From contig NZAO01000076.1 of the NCBI GenBank assembly GCA_002686135.1, positions 1-6,396 of the forward strand: a stretch of DNA of 6,396 nt, in the 5' to 3' direction. The notes below the pieces were generated by a model. The model saw only the letters and a list, made by a program, of their open reading frames with translations. It made no database searches and was not told where the DNA came from. A program made the position numbers and the translations under genes. Position 1 is the first letter of the stretch. Every line of letters starts with the position of its first letter. The stretch is from Rhodospirillaceae bacterium (GTDB taxonomy: Bacteria > Pseudomonadota > Alphaproteobacteria > UBA11136). Positions 1 to 6,396 of this stretch are shown here, in pieces.

Positions 1-631
1 CCTGCGTGATCCGCGCCACCGTACCTTCGATCATGCTCACATAGCCCCAGAAGATGCCCGACTGCATAGCGCTGACGGTGCCGATGCCGATGATCTTCGA
101 AGGCCTCTCCACGGCGATGCGGGGCAGCTTGGCCGCTGCCATGTAGAGAGCCTCCAGGGAAAGGTTGATGCCAGGCGCGATCACGCCGCCGGTATAGTTG
201 CCCTTGGCATCCACCACGTCGAAGGTTGTGGCGGTGCCGAAATCGAGGACGATAGCGGGGCCCTTGTAGCGGTCATGGACGGCCACTGCGTTCACCAGCC
301 TGTCGGCCCCCACCTCGGCGGGGCGCTCGGTGAACACCTCGATCCCGAGGTCCACACCGTCGGCGCCCACGATCAAAGGCTCGCATTTGAAATAGCGGTG
401 GCACAGGGCCGAAAGATAATGCTGGGAGGCGGGAACCACATTGGCGATGGCCACCGCCTTGATATCCCCAAGCGCCATGTCTTCTAGCGTCATCAGCTGG
501 GTCAGCCACACCGCGTATTCGTCGGCGGTGCGGTGGAGGTCGCTGGAACTGCGCCAACGGGCGCGCAGCTCCTCGCCGTCGAAAATGGCGAAAATCACGT
601 TGGTGTTGCCTGAATCGATGGCCAGCAGCAT
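1..631 (-). CDS. coaX: Type III pantothenate kinase, 3' end missing
   Basis: Phosphorylates pantothenate with ATP, the first committed step of coenzyme A synthesis, in the cytosol. The frame opens at an ATG (629-631) and runs without a stop to the window edge, giving 210 residues; the family is usually about 255-260, so roughly 50 C-terminal residues are missing. ASKHA-fold motifs appear in order: DSGNTN at residues 6-11 (nucleotide phosphate loop), GADRL at 108-112 with the presumed catalytic Asp110, DFGTATTFD at 130-138 (second phosphate motif), GGVIAPG at 148-154, and a TVSAMQSG helix at 185-192. Family members typically need a monovalent cation and, unlike type I and II enzymes, resist CoA feedback; that is family knowledge. 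It follows birA by 37 bases and is probably co-transcribed. Older annotations call such proteins Baf-type transcriptional activators, but the kinase motifs argue for the enzyme. One motif deviation is noted under findings. Confidence 0.95.
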   Translation of the reverse strand, partial: MLLAIDSGNTNVIFAIFDGEELRARWRSSSDLHRTADEYAVWLTQLMTLEDMALGDIKAVAIANVVPASQHYLSALCHRYFKCEPLIVGADGVDLGIEVFTERPAEVGADRLVNAVAVHDRYKGPAIVLDFGTATTFDVVDAKGNYTGGVIAPGINLSLEALYMAAAKLPRIAVERPSKIIGIGTVSAMQSGIFWGYVSMIEGTVARITQ

Positions 632-641
632 GGTTGTTTTG

Positions 642-650
642 TTCCTTACC
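642..650 (-). promoter_or_regulatory. Ribosome binding site of coaX
   Basis: On the minus strand the sequence GGTAAGGAA lies in the 37-base birA-coaX gap, with its AGGA core about 11 bases before the coaX ATG. The spacing is slightly long but usable. The site supports the start at 631, and the protein begins directly with the family-typical MLLAIDSGNTN. The gap is A-rich and shows no hairpin. Confidence 0.6.
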
Positions 651-668
651 GTTTCTTTTTTGGTCACC

Positions 669-1430
669 CTAGCGAGCTTGGGGGAAAAACACATCCCCGG
701 CGGTGATTATCCTGGTTACGCCGCCGCCCTGCCCCAGAACAAGAGCACCGGAAGCGTCGAGATCGAGAAACGTTCCGCTCAAACGTTCCTTTTCCAGTTC
801 CACCTCAATGGGACCGCCCAGCCCCTGCGCCCGCGATAGCCACGCCTCACGCAGGGAGGGGAACCCTTCTTCCTGCCAGCGCGTATAGCACTTCTCGAAG
901 CAGAAACAAAAGCGTTCAAGCATGTCCACCGCCGTCACCCCCGCCGCGCCCACCGCCTTCAGCGAGGTGGCGGGAGTGGAAACGTCTTGCGGGGGCGATT
1001 TAAGATTGAGACCCAGCCCTAGCACCAGCCATTTCACGCGGTCCCGGCGGGAGGAGGATTCGAGTAGGATTCCCGCCGCCTTGCACCCGGCCAGAAAGAC
1101 GTCGTTGGGCCATTTATAGGAGATATCCACACCCTCTGGAATAAGGGGGCCCAGGGTTTCACCCAGCGCCACCGCCGCCACGAAGCTGAGCTGGACGGTC
1201 TCGGCCAGGGGTTTTTTAGGACGTAGGATCAGTGACAGATAGAGGTTTCCCGGTGGCGAGACCCAGCCGCGATTGCGCCGCCCTCTGCCCGCCGTCTGCT
1301 CACGTGCACAAACGATGGTAAATTCCCTCGCCCCTTCCCGGGCCAGACGGCACGCCTCCTCGTTGGTACTGTCGAGGCGCTCGAAGGAAACGAGGTGGTA
1401 ACGGGAGGAAAGGTCCGGGGCCCTGGTCAT
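669..1430 (-). CDS. birA: Biotin--[acetyl-CoA-carboxylase] ligase, monofunctional
   Basis: Activates biotin with ATP to biotinyl-AMP and transfers it to a lysine of biotin carrier proteins such as AccB; cytosolic. The 253 residues contain DSTN (20-23), the biotin/AMP loop GRGRRNRGW (48-56), KWPND (106-110), the catalytic-lysine segment CKAAGILLE (116-124, Lys117) and GLGLNL (138-143). A small C-terminal barrel follows (about 205-250; FLDLDASGALVL). The catalytic domain starts almost at residue 10, so the N-terminal winged-helix DNA-binding domain of E. coli BirA (about 320 residues) is absent. This is a ligase only, not a biotin-operon repressor. The ATG at 1428-1430 has only a weak purine-rich stretch upstream and no other in-frame start candidate in the 27-base gap after nuoN, so translation may depend on coupling. 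The stop is TAG. Function is very likely; co-transcription with nuoN is inferred from spacing. Confidence 0.95.
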   Translation of the reverse strand: MTRAPDLSSRYHLVSFERLDSTNEEACRLAREGAREFTIVCAREQTAGRGRRNRGWVSPPGNLYLSLILRPKKPLAETVQLSFVAAVALGETLGPLIPEGVDISYKWPNDVFLAGCKAAGILLESSSRRDRVKWLVLGLGLNLKSPPQDVSTPATSLKAVGAAGVTAVDMLERFCFCFEKCYTRWQEEGFPSLREAWLSRAQGLGGPIEVELEKERLSGTFLDLDASGALVLGQGGGVTRIITAGDVFFPQAR

Positions 1431-1457
1431 GGTCTCTATGGGGAAAAGGGAGCGCAG

Positions 1458-2906
1458 TTATCCGGGAAAGAGCGACGCCGCCGCAACGCTGGCCGCCGCA
1501 AGGATGGGCTCTGGATAGACAAAGAAGAACATGGTGAAAACCCCGGTAACCAACAGAATCAAGCCGATATCGCGGCCGATCCACCTGTCCAGGGGTTCGT
1601 GGGATTCGTCGAAATACATGAACTTGACGATACGCATGTAGTAGAAGGCCCCCACCACGCTGGTGAGAATGCCGAGAATGGCGAGGGTATAGAGCCCGGC
1701 TTCGATGGCCGCCAGAAAAACGTAGAGCTTACCGAAGAATCCGGCGAGCGGGGGAATCCCCGCCATGGAAAACATGAAAACGGCCATGGCCAAGGCAATC
1801 ATGGGATGGGTCTTGGAAAGCCCGGCCAGGTCTTTGATGTTCTCCACCATGCGGTCGTGCTGGCGCATGCAGAGGATGACAGCAAAGGTGCCCACCACCA
1901 TGAATAGATAGACTGTCATGTAAATCAGCACGCCCTGAACACCTGCAGGCGTTCCCGTCGCCAGTCCCACCAAGGCGTATCCCATATGGCCGATGGAGCT
2001 GTAGGCCATGAGGCGCTTGATATTGGTCTGGGCAAGGGCGGCAAAACTACCCAGGATCATAGAGGCCAGCGACACCGCCACCACCACCTGACGCCATTCC
2101 TCCACCAGCCCGCCCAGGGGGTCCAGTAGAACCCGCATGAAGAGAGCGATGGCGGCGATCTTCGGGGCCATGGCGAAAAAAGCGGTGACCGGCGTCGGCG
2201 CGCCCTCGTAAACATCGGGCGTCCACATGTGGAAGGGAACCGCAGAGATTTTAAAGGCCAGCCCGGCCATGACGAAAACCAAGCCCACAACCACACCCAT
2301 GGGAGCCTGGGTGTCGGCGGCGGTGAGGATTGCGGCCAGTACGGGAAATTCCGTGCTGCCTGCGAACCCGTAAATCAGCGACATACCGTAAAGCAACAGC
2401 CCCGAAGACAGGGCACCGAGGATAAAATATTTGAGCCCGGCCTCGGTGGATTTCAGTGTATCGCGGCGGATCGCGGCCAGCACATAGAGGCACAGGCTCT
2501 GGAGTTCCAGACCAAGATAAAGGGAGAGCAGGCTGTTGGCGGAAATCATCATCATCATTCCCAAGGTGGCGAACAGGATGAAAATGGGATATTCGACGCG
2601 CTCTTGCTTTTCGTGTTCGTGGTAATCGAAGGAAAGGATCACCGCCAGCGCTGAGCCGAGAAGCACCAGCGATTTCATGAAAACGGCGTAGCGGTCGGAG
2701 ATGAAGAGGCCGGAAAAGGTGACGGCGTCCCCCGGCGCGGTGATCATTTCCAGCACCTGGACGGCAAGCAGGACGAGAACCGTGGCATAGCCCACGAAGC
2801 GGGGCATGGCGTCGCGGCACACCGCGCCATAAAGCAGCAGCAGCAGGCCGCTGAAGGCAAGCACGACCTCGGGCATGGCGGGATAAAAATCAGGCAGTTC
2901 GGTCAT
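1458..2906 (-). CDS. nuoN: NADH-quinone oxidoreductase subunit N
   Basis: Antiporter-like membrane subunit of complex I, nearest of the three to the quinone-side small subunits, carrying one proton pathway in the cytoplasmic membrane. The 482 residues (typical length) are almost wholly hydrophobic, fitting the family's 14 helices. Channel residues in family contexts are Glu134 (LGLELQSL), Lys159 (GLKYFILGA), Lys219 ([12 protein letters not shown], first broken helix), Lys249 (MAPKI) and Lys403 (FFGKLYVF, second broken helix). [16 protein letters not shown] (295-310) is the family signature. I chose the ATG at 2904-2906, giving [14 protein letters not shown]. The frame stays open upstream to an ATG at 3044, but those 46 extra residues are polar, unlike NuoN, and lie inside nuoM. 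The chosen start is 16 bases after the nuoM stop. The stop is TAA, followed by birA after 27 bases. Confidence 0.97.
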   Translation of the reverse strand: MTELPDFYPAMPEVVLAFSGLLLLLYGAVCRDAMPRFVGYATVLVLLAVQVLEMITAPGDAVTFSGLFISDRYAVFMKSLVLLGSALAVILSFDYHEHEKQERVEYPIFILFATLGMMMMISANSLLSLYLGLELQSLCLYVLAAIRRDTLKSTEAGLKYFILGALSSGLLLYGMSLIYGFAGSTEFPVLAAILTAADTQAPMGVVVGLVFVMAGLAFKISAVPFHMWTPDVYEGAPTPVTAFFAMAPKIAAIALFMRVLLDPLGGLVEEWRQVVVAVSLASMILGSFAALAQTNIKRLMAYSSIGHMGYALVGLATGTPAGVQGVLIYMTVYLFMVVGTFAVILCMRQHDRMVENIKDLAGLSKTHPMIALAMAVFMFSMAGIPPLAGFFGKLYVFLAAIEAGLYTLAILGILTSVVGAFYYMRIVKFMYFDESHEPLDRWIGRDIGLILLVTGVFTMFFFVYPEPILAAASVAAASLFPG

Positions 2907-2908
2907 GT

Positions 2909-2917
2909 CTTCTTCTT
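2909..2917 (-). promoter_or_regulatory. Weak ribosome binding site of nuoN
   Basis: The 16-base nuoM-nuoN gap reads, on the minus strand, a purine run AAGAAGAAG ending one base before the nuoN ATG. It is a poor match to AGGAGG and close to the start, so translational coupling with nuoM probably contributes. It still favours the internal start at 2906 over the upstream extension. Confidence 0.35.
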
Positions 2918-2922
2918 GGCTC

Positions 2923-4434
2923 CTAGGGCGCCGCAACGGCGAGCTGAAGGCCGCGCGCAATCTCGAAATTTTCAACCAGGTTATTGGCCGAGGCGTGCAT
3001 GAAGCCGAGGAAGTATTCGGGGTAGATCCCCATCCACAGCACAAGCACCACCAGTGGCGTAAAGATCGCCACTTCCCGGCGGTTGAGGTCGAGGATAGAT
3101 TTAAGCTCTTCTTTTTCCAGCACCCCCAGCATCACCCTGCGATAGAGCCACAGCATATAGACCGCGCCCAGCACCACCCCGATGGACGCCAGCACCGCCA
3201 GCAGGCGGTTGGTCTGGTAGGCGGCGAGAAGGCTTAAAAACTCGCCGATGAAGCCGCTGGTGCCGGGAAGGCCCAGCGCCCCCAAGGTAAACACCATGAA
3301 CACCAGGGCGTAGGCTGGCATGCGATGGACCAGCCCGCCATAGCGGGCGATATCGCGGCTGTGGATGCGGTCGTAGACCACCCCCACACACAGGAACAGG
3401 GCCGCGGAAATGATGCCGTGGCTGAGCATCTGGAACAGCGCCCCTTCCACGCCCTGGACGCTGACGGTGAAAATACCAATGGTGACGAATCCCATATGGG
3501 CCACCGAGGAATAGGCGACGAGTTTCTTCATGTCTTCCTGGGCCAGGGCCACCAGCGAGGTGTAGATAATGGCCACCACGCTGAGCGTAAAGATCAACGG
3601 CTGGAAGAAAAGGCTGGCCTCGGGCAGCATCGGCAGGGAGAAGCGTAGGAACCCGTAGGCCCCCATTTTCAGTAGTACCCCGGCAAGAATCACCGAGCCC
3701 GCCGTGGGCGCTTCCACATGGGCGTCGGGCAGCCAGGTATGCACCGGCCACATCGGCACCTTCACGGCAAACGAGGCAAAGAAAGCTAGCCACAGCCAGT
3801 ACTGCAAGGAGGGGTCGATTCTGGCCTGCATCAGGGTCTGAATGTCGGTGGTTCCCACCACCACGTAGAAGGTGAGCACCGCGATCAGCATCAGTACCGA
3901 GCCGGCGAGCGTAAAGAGAAAGAACTTGAAGGCCGCATAGATACGGCGCGGCCCACCCCAGACGCCGATAATCAGGAACATGGGAATCAGCACGCCCTCG
4001 AAGAAGAGATAGAAGACTACGAAATCAAGGGCGCAGAACATACCCACCATCATGGTTTCCAGCACCAGGAAGGCGATCATGTATTCCTTGACGTGGCTGC
4101 GGATGGATTCCCAGCTCGCGAGCACGCAAAGCGGCGTTAAAAAGGTGGAGAGCAGCACAAACCATACCGAGATACCGTCCACGCCCATGCGGTAATGGAT
4201 GCCCAACCCGCTGATCCACTGTTCGGTTTCCACGAACTGGAAGCCCGCGGCGTCGGAATCAAAACTCAGGATCAGCAAAACCGACAGGGTGAAGGTAACG
4301 AGCGAAGTCCAGAGCGCAAGCTGGCGTGAATTGCGGGCCACAGTTGCCTCGTCGCCCTTGATCATGAAGATGAAGAGGGCGCCAATGAACGGCAGAAAAG
4401 TAACCAGCGAGAGTATGGGAAAATGCAGCACCAT
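2923..4434 (-). CDS. nuoM: NADH-quinone oxidoreductase subunit M
   Basis: Middle antiporter-like subunit of the complex I membrane arm, between NuoN and NuoL, forming one proton pathway in the cytoplasmic membrane. It has 503 residues, the usual length for about 14 helices. Visible key residues are Glu146 in FFEGVLIPM (helix 5 glutamate, paired in the family with the helix 7 lysine), Lys225 in [17 protein letters not shown] with His232, Lys256 in VLLKMGAYG, and Glu398 in GFIGEF. This last site is a glutamate in NuoM where NuoL and NuoN have lysine, which identifies the paralogue. [16 protein letters not shown] (301-316) is the shared signature. The ATG at 4432-4434 lies only 4 bases after the nuoL stop, with no clear Shine-Dalgarno at proper distance, so reinitiation by ribosomes finishing nuoL is likely. 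The adjacent second codon, GTG, is a minor alternative start. The stop is TAG. Confidence 0.97.
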   Translation of the reverse strand: MVLHFPILSLVTFLPFIGALFIFMIKGDEATVARNSRQLALWTSLVTFTLSVLLILSFDSDAAGFQFVETEQWISGLGIHYRMGVDGISVWFVLLSTFLTPLCVLASWESIRSHVKEYMIAFLVLETMMVGMFCALDFVVFYLFFEGVLIPMFLIIGVWGGPRRIYAAFKFFLFTLAGSVLMLIAVLTFYVVVGTTDIQTLMQARIDPSLQYWLWLAFFASFAVKVPMWPVHTWLPDAHVEAPTAGSVILAGVLLKMGAYGFLRFSLPMLPEASLFFQPLIFTLSVVAIIYTSLVALAQEDMKKLVAYSSVAHMGFVTIGIFTVSVQGVEGALFQMLSHGIISAALFLCVGVVYDRIHSRDIARYGGLVHRMPAYALVFMVFTLGALGLPGTSGFIGEFLSLLAAYQTNRLLAVLASIGVVLGAVYMLWLYRRVMLGVLEKEELKSILDLNRREVAIFTPLVVLVLWMGIYPEYFLGFMHASANNLVENFEIARGLQLAVAAP

Positions 4435-4438
4435 CGCC

Positions 4439-6373
4439 CTAGCCCGCCAACTCGTAGAGATACCAGCTGATGAACCCGACCACGCCGATGATCATGGCGA
4501 AGGCGTAGTGGTAGACATAGCCGCTTTGTAGCGCCGCCGCGCGCCGCCCCATGCGCATGACCGAGGCCGCGATGCCGTCGGGGCCGATGCCATCGATGAG
4601 TTCGCCGTCACCCGTTTTCCAGAGAGCGCGCCCGAAAGCCAGCGCCGGACGCACCAACAGGCGGTCATAGACCTCGTCGAAATACCACTTGTTGTAGAGG
4701 AAGGTGTGTAAACGGGGGAAACGCTCCGCCGCGTGGCCGGCAAGTCCCGGGAACATGAAATAGACCACGAAGGCTAGCAATATCCCCAGCCCCGCCATAA
4801 CCAGCGGCACGATCTTGATATACCAGTGCACGTGGTGAGCCTCGGCCAGGGCGTCGTGGCCGGGCAGCACCAGGATCGAGGCGCGCCAGAACTCCTCTCC
4901 GCCGTCGCCCACGAACAGGTCATAGCCGAGATAACCGGAGAAAATGGCGCCCACCGACAGCAGGACCAACGGCACCGTCATCACCTTCGGCGATTCGTGC
5001 ACATGGGCCATGACCCTCTCGTCGGCCCGAGATTCGCCGTGGAAGGTCATGAACAGCAGACGGTAGCTGTAGAAGGCCGTGAGGAAGGCCACCACCACGC
5101 TCAGGATATAAGTAAAATTGCCCACCACACCATGCGCTGCCCAGGCCGATTCGATGATGATGTCCTTGGAATAGTAGCCGGCGAAGAAGGGAATGCCGGC
5201 GAGCGCCAAACTGCCCACCCACATCACCGTGTAGGTCAGGGGAATCCGCCGCCAGAGGCCACCCATTTTGCGCATGTCCTGTTCATCGGACATGGCGTGG
5301 ATTACCGATCCCGAGCCCAGGAACAGTAGCGACTTGAAGAAGGCGTGGGTCATGAGGTGAAAAATGGCGGCGCCATAGGCCGACACCCCGATGGCGAAGA
5401 ACATGTAACCGAGCTGGCTGCAGGTGGAATAGGCGATCACGCGTTTGATGTCGTTCTGGGCCAGGGCTATGGTGGCCGTCATGAAGGCGGTCAGTGCCCC
5501 GACCACGGCCACCAGGGCAAGAACCAAAGGAGCCAGCTCGAACAGGGGCGACATCCGCACCACCATGAACACCCCGGCGGTGACCATGGTGGCAGCATGA
5601 ATCAGCGCCGAGACCGGGGTCGGACCCTCCATGGCGTCGGGCAGCCACACATGCAGACCAAGCTGCGCCGATTTGCCCATGGCACCAACGAACAGCAGCA
5701 GGCAGATCAGGGTCAGGGCGTGTACTTCGAGTCCCAGAAATTCGAAAGTGGTCTCGGCCTGGTCCGGGGCGGCGGTGAAGATGGTCTCGAAATTGACTGA
5801 GCCGAACAGGTAGAAGACCGCAAAAATGCCCAGCACGAAGCCGAAATCGCCGATACGGTTGAGCACGAAGGCCTTGATGGCTGCGGCATTGGCCGAATCG
5901 CGGTCGTACCAGAACCCGATCAGCAGATACGAGCACAGGCCCACCCCCTCCCAGCCGAAGAAAAGTTGGACCAGGTTGTCCGCGCTCACCAGCATCAGCA
6001 TGAAAAAGGTAAAGAGGCTGAGATAGGAAAAGAACCGGGGTATGGACGGGTCCTTGGCCATATAGCCGATGGAATAGATGTGGATCAGGGCCGAGACCAC
6101 CGACACCACGAACACCATGACCGCGGTCAGGGTGTCGAACTTCAGGGCCCAGGCGGCCTCCAACCCGCCAGAACGTATCCAGGTAAAAAGCTCAATCGCC
6201 CGTTCGTTGCCGTCCAGCGCCACCTCGCGGAAGATGACAATCGAAAACAGGCCGGAAAGCACCATCAGACCGCAAGTGACAAGCTGGGCGCCGCGGTCAC
6301 CGGTCCAGCGCCCGCAGAGCCCAGCGACAACGGCCCCGATCAGGGGCAGGAATATGGTGGCCACGTAGAGCAC
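4439..6373 (-). CDS. nuoL: NADH-quinone oxidoreductase subunit L
   Basis: Distal antiporter-like subunit of complex I, at the tip of the membrane arm. It conducts protons and supplies the long lateral helix running along the other antiporter-like subunits. The 644 residues fit NuoL and are longer than NuoM or NuoN because of this C-terminal part. Residues in family contexts are Glu142 (GWEGVG), Asp176 (NRIGD), Lys234 ([20 protein letters not shown]), His259 ([12 protein letters not shown]), Lys310 (NDIKR), His339 and His343 ([10 protein letters not shown]), Lys347 and Lys403 (YYSKD). After a membrane helix at about 520-541, an amphipathic stretch (about 556-615) is the expected lateral helix, and 621-641 is the final membrane anchor. 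A His-rich loop (507-517) precedes it. The start is GTG (6371-6373), 3 bases after the nuoK stop, behind a well-placed ribosome site; the next residues, [13 protein letters not shown], match the first NuoL helix. Confidence 0.98.
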   Translation of the reverse strand: MLYVATIFLPLIGAVVAGLCGRWTGDRGAQLVTCGLMVLSGLFSIVIFREVALDGNERAIELFTWIRSGGLEAAWALKFDTLTAVMVFVVSVVSALIHIYSIGYMAKDPSIPRFFSYLSLFTFFMLMLVSADNLVQLFFGWEGVGLCSYLLIGFWYDRDSANAAAIKAFVLNRIGDFGFVLGIFAVFYLFGSVNFETIFTAAPDQAETTFEFLGLEVHALTLICLLLFVGAMGKSAQLGLHVWLPDAMEGPTPVSALIHAATMVTAGVFMVVRMSPLFELAPLVLALVAVVGALTAFMTATIALAQNDIKRVIAYSTCSQLGYMFFAIGVSAYGAAIFHLMTHAFFKSLLFLGSGSVIHAMSDEQDMRKMGGLWRRIPLTYTVMWVGSLALAGIPFFAGYYSKDIIIESAWAAHGVVGNFTYILSVVVAFLTAFYSYRLLFMTFHGESRADERVMAHVHESPKVMTVPLVLLSVGAIFSGYLGYDLFVGDGGEEFWRASILVLPGHDALAEAHHVHWYIKIVPLVMAGLGILLAFVVYFMFPGLAGHAAERFPRLHTFLYNKWYFDEVYDRLLVRPALAFGRALWKTGDGELIDGIGPDGIAASVMRMGRRAAALQSGYVYHYAFAMIIGVVGFISWYLYELAG

Positions 6374-6376
6374 GGG

Positions 6377-6396
6377 CTATCCCTTCATCACGTTCA
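6377..6396 (-). CDS. nuoK: NADH-quinone oxidoreductase subunit K, last codons only
   Basis: Only the final codons are in the window: N-V-M-K-G followed by TAG (6377-6379). Many NuoK proteins end in a similar Asn-Leu-Met-Lys-Gly tail, and nuoK is the usual gene immediately before nuoL. The call therefore rests on a five-residue tail and on position. NuoK is a small three-helix subunit (about 100 residues) at the quinone end of the membrane arm, with conserved glutamates in the proton path; none of that part can be seen here. Confidence 0.8.
6380..6385 (-). promoter_or_regulatory. Ribosome binding site of nuoL, inside the end of nuoK
   Basis: The minus strand reads AAGGGA, then six bases (TAGCCC, which includes the nuoK stop codon), then the GTG start of nuoL. 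The spacing is near ideal and decides the GTG as the start, since no ATG follows within the first helix. Because the site lies in the last two sense codons of nuoK, the two genes are probably translationally coupled. Confidence 0.7.

Noticed and set aside
441..839. A plus-strand open frame crossing the birA-coaX gap, considered as a possible small gene.
   Set aside because: It overlaps both genes on the opposite strand, shows no domain, and its middle simply reads the complement of the A-rich coaX leader.
1431..1457. The nuoN-birA gap, checked for a terminator or promoter.
   Set aside because: At 27 bases it holds no hairpin with a T-run and no recognisable -35/-10 pair.
1395..1907. A 170-codon plus-strand open frame opposite nuoN and the start of birA.
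   Set aside because: It lies almost wholly antisense to confident genes. Its product is low-complexity and rich in Gly, His, Glu and Gln, as expected from the reverse complement of hydrophobic GC-rich membrane codons.
2907..3044. A 46-residue N-terminal extension of nuoN beginning at an upstream ATG at 3044.
   Set aside because: The extension is polar and Cys/Ser/Pro-rich, overlaps nuoM by 122 bases in another frame, and precedes a normal NuoN start at 2906.
3101..3793. A 230-codon minus-strand open frame inside nuoM in another frame, and a similar 217-codon one at 5283-5936 inside nuoL.
   Set aside because: They are out-of-frame shadows with Arg/Gly/Pro-rich products and no domain, while the nuoM and nuoL frames explain the same DNA completely.
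4826..5329. A 167-codon plus-strand open frame, with similar ones at 5345-5800 and 2229-2654.
   Set aside because: These are antisense shadows of nuoL and nuoN. They are His/Gln/Gly-rich with no recognisable domain, and high GC removes stop codons from the opposite strand.

Overview
This window is an unbroken run of minus-strand genes. It holds the 3' end of a proton-pumping NADH:quinone oxidoreductase (respiratory complex I) operon, followed by two cofactor genes. In transcription order, from high to low coordinates, they are: the last codons of nuoK, then nuoL, nuoM, nuoN, birA (biotin protein ligase) and coaX (type III pantothenate kinase, cut by the window start). Gaps between genes are 3 to 37 bases. 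I see no terminator-like hairpin or divergent gene, so a single polycistronic transcript is the simplest reading.

The DNA is GC-rich by eye. The order nuoL-nuoM-nuoN-birA-coaX, with a short BirA lacking a DNA-binding domain, is the arrangement I associate with Alphaproteobacteria. There coaX is commonly followed by a ribonuclease J gene, which would lie beyond position 1. The protein sequences look alphaproteobacterial, perhaps Rhodospirillales-like. That placement is an inference from memory of the families, not from a search.

Layout: 6377-6396 is the nuoK tail. 4439-6373 is nuoL, the distal antiporter-like subunit with the lateral helix. 2923-4434 is nuoM and 1458-2906 is nuoN, the other two antiporter-like subunits. 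669-1430 is birA and 1-631 is the first 210 codons of coaX. No stretch over 300 bases lacks a gene.

NuoL, NuoM and NuoN form most of the membrane arm of complex I and carry three of its proton channels. All three keep the expected glutamate/lysine channel residues. BirA attaches biotin to carboxylase carrier proteins, and CoaX catalyses the first step of coenzyme A synthesis. Neither is part of complex I; their link to nuo is positional. I found no mobile element, CRISPR array, RNA gene or previously undescribed system, and the region reads as ordinary conserved core genome.
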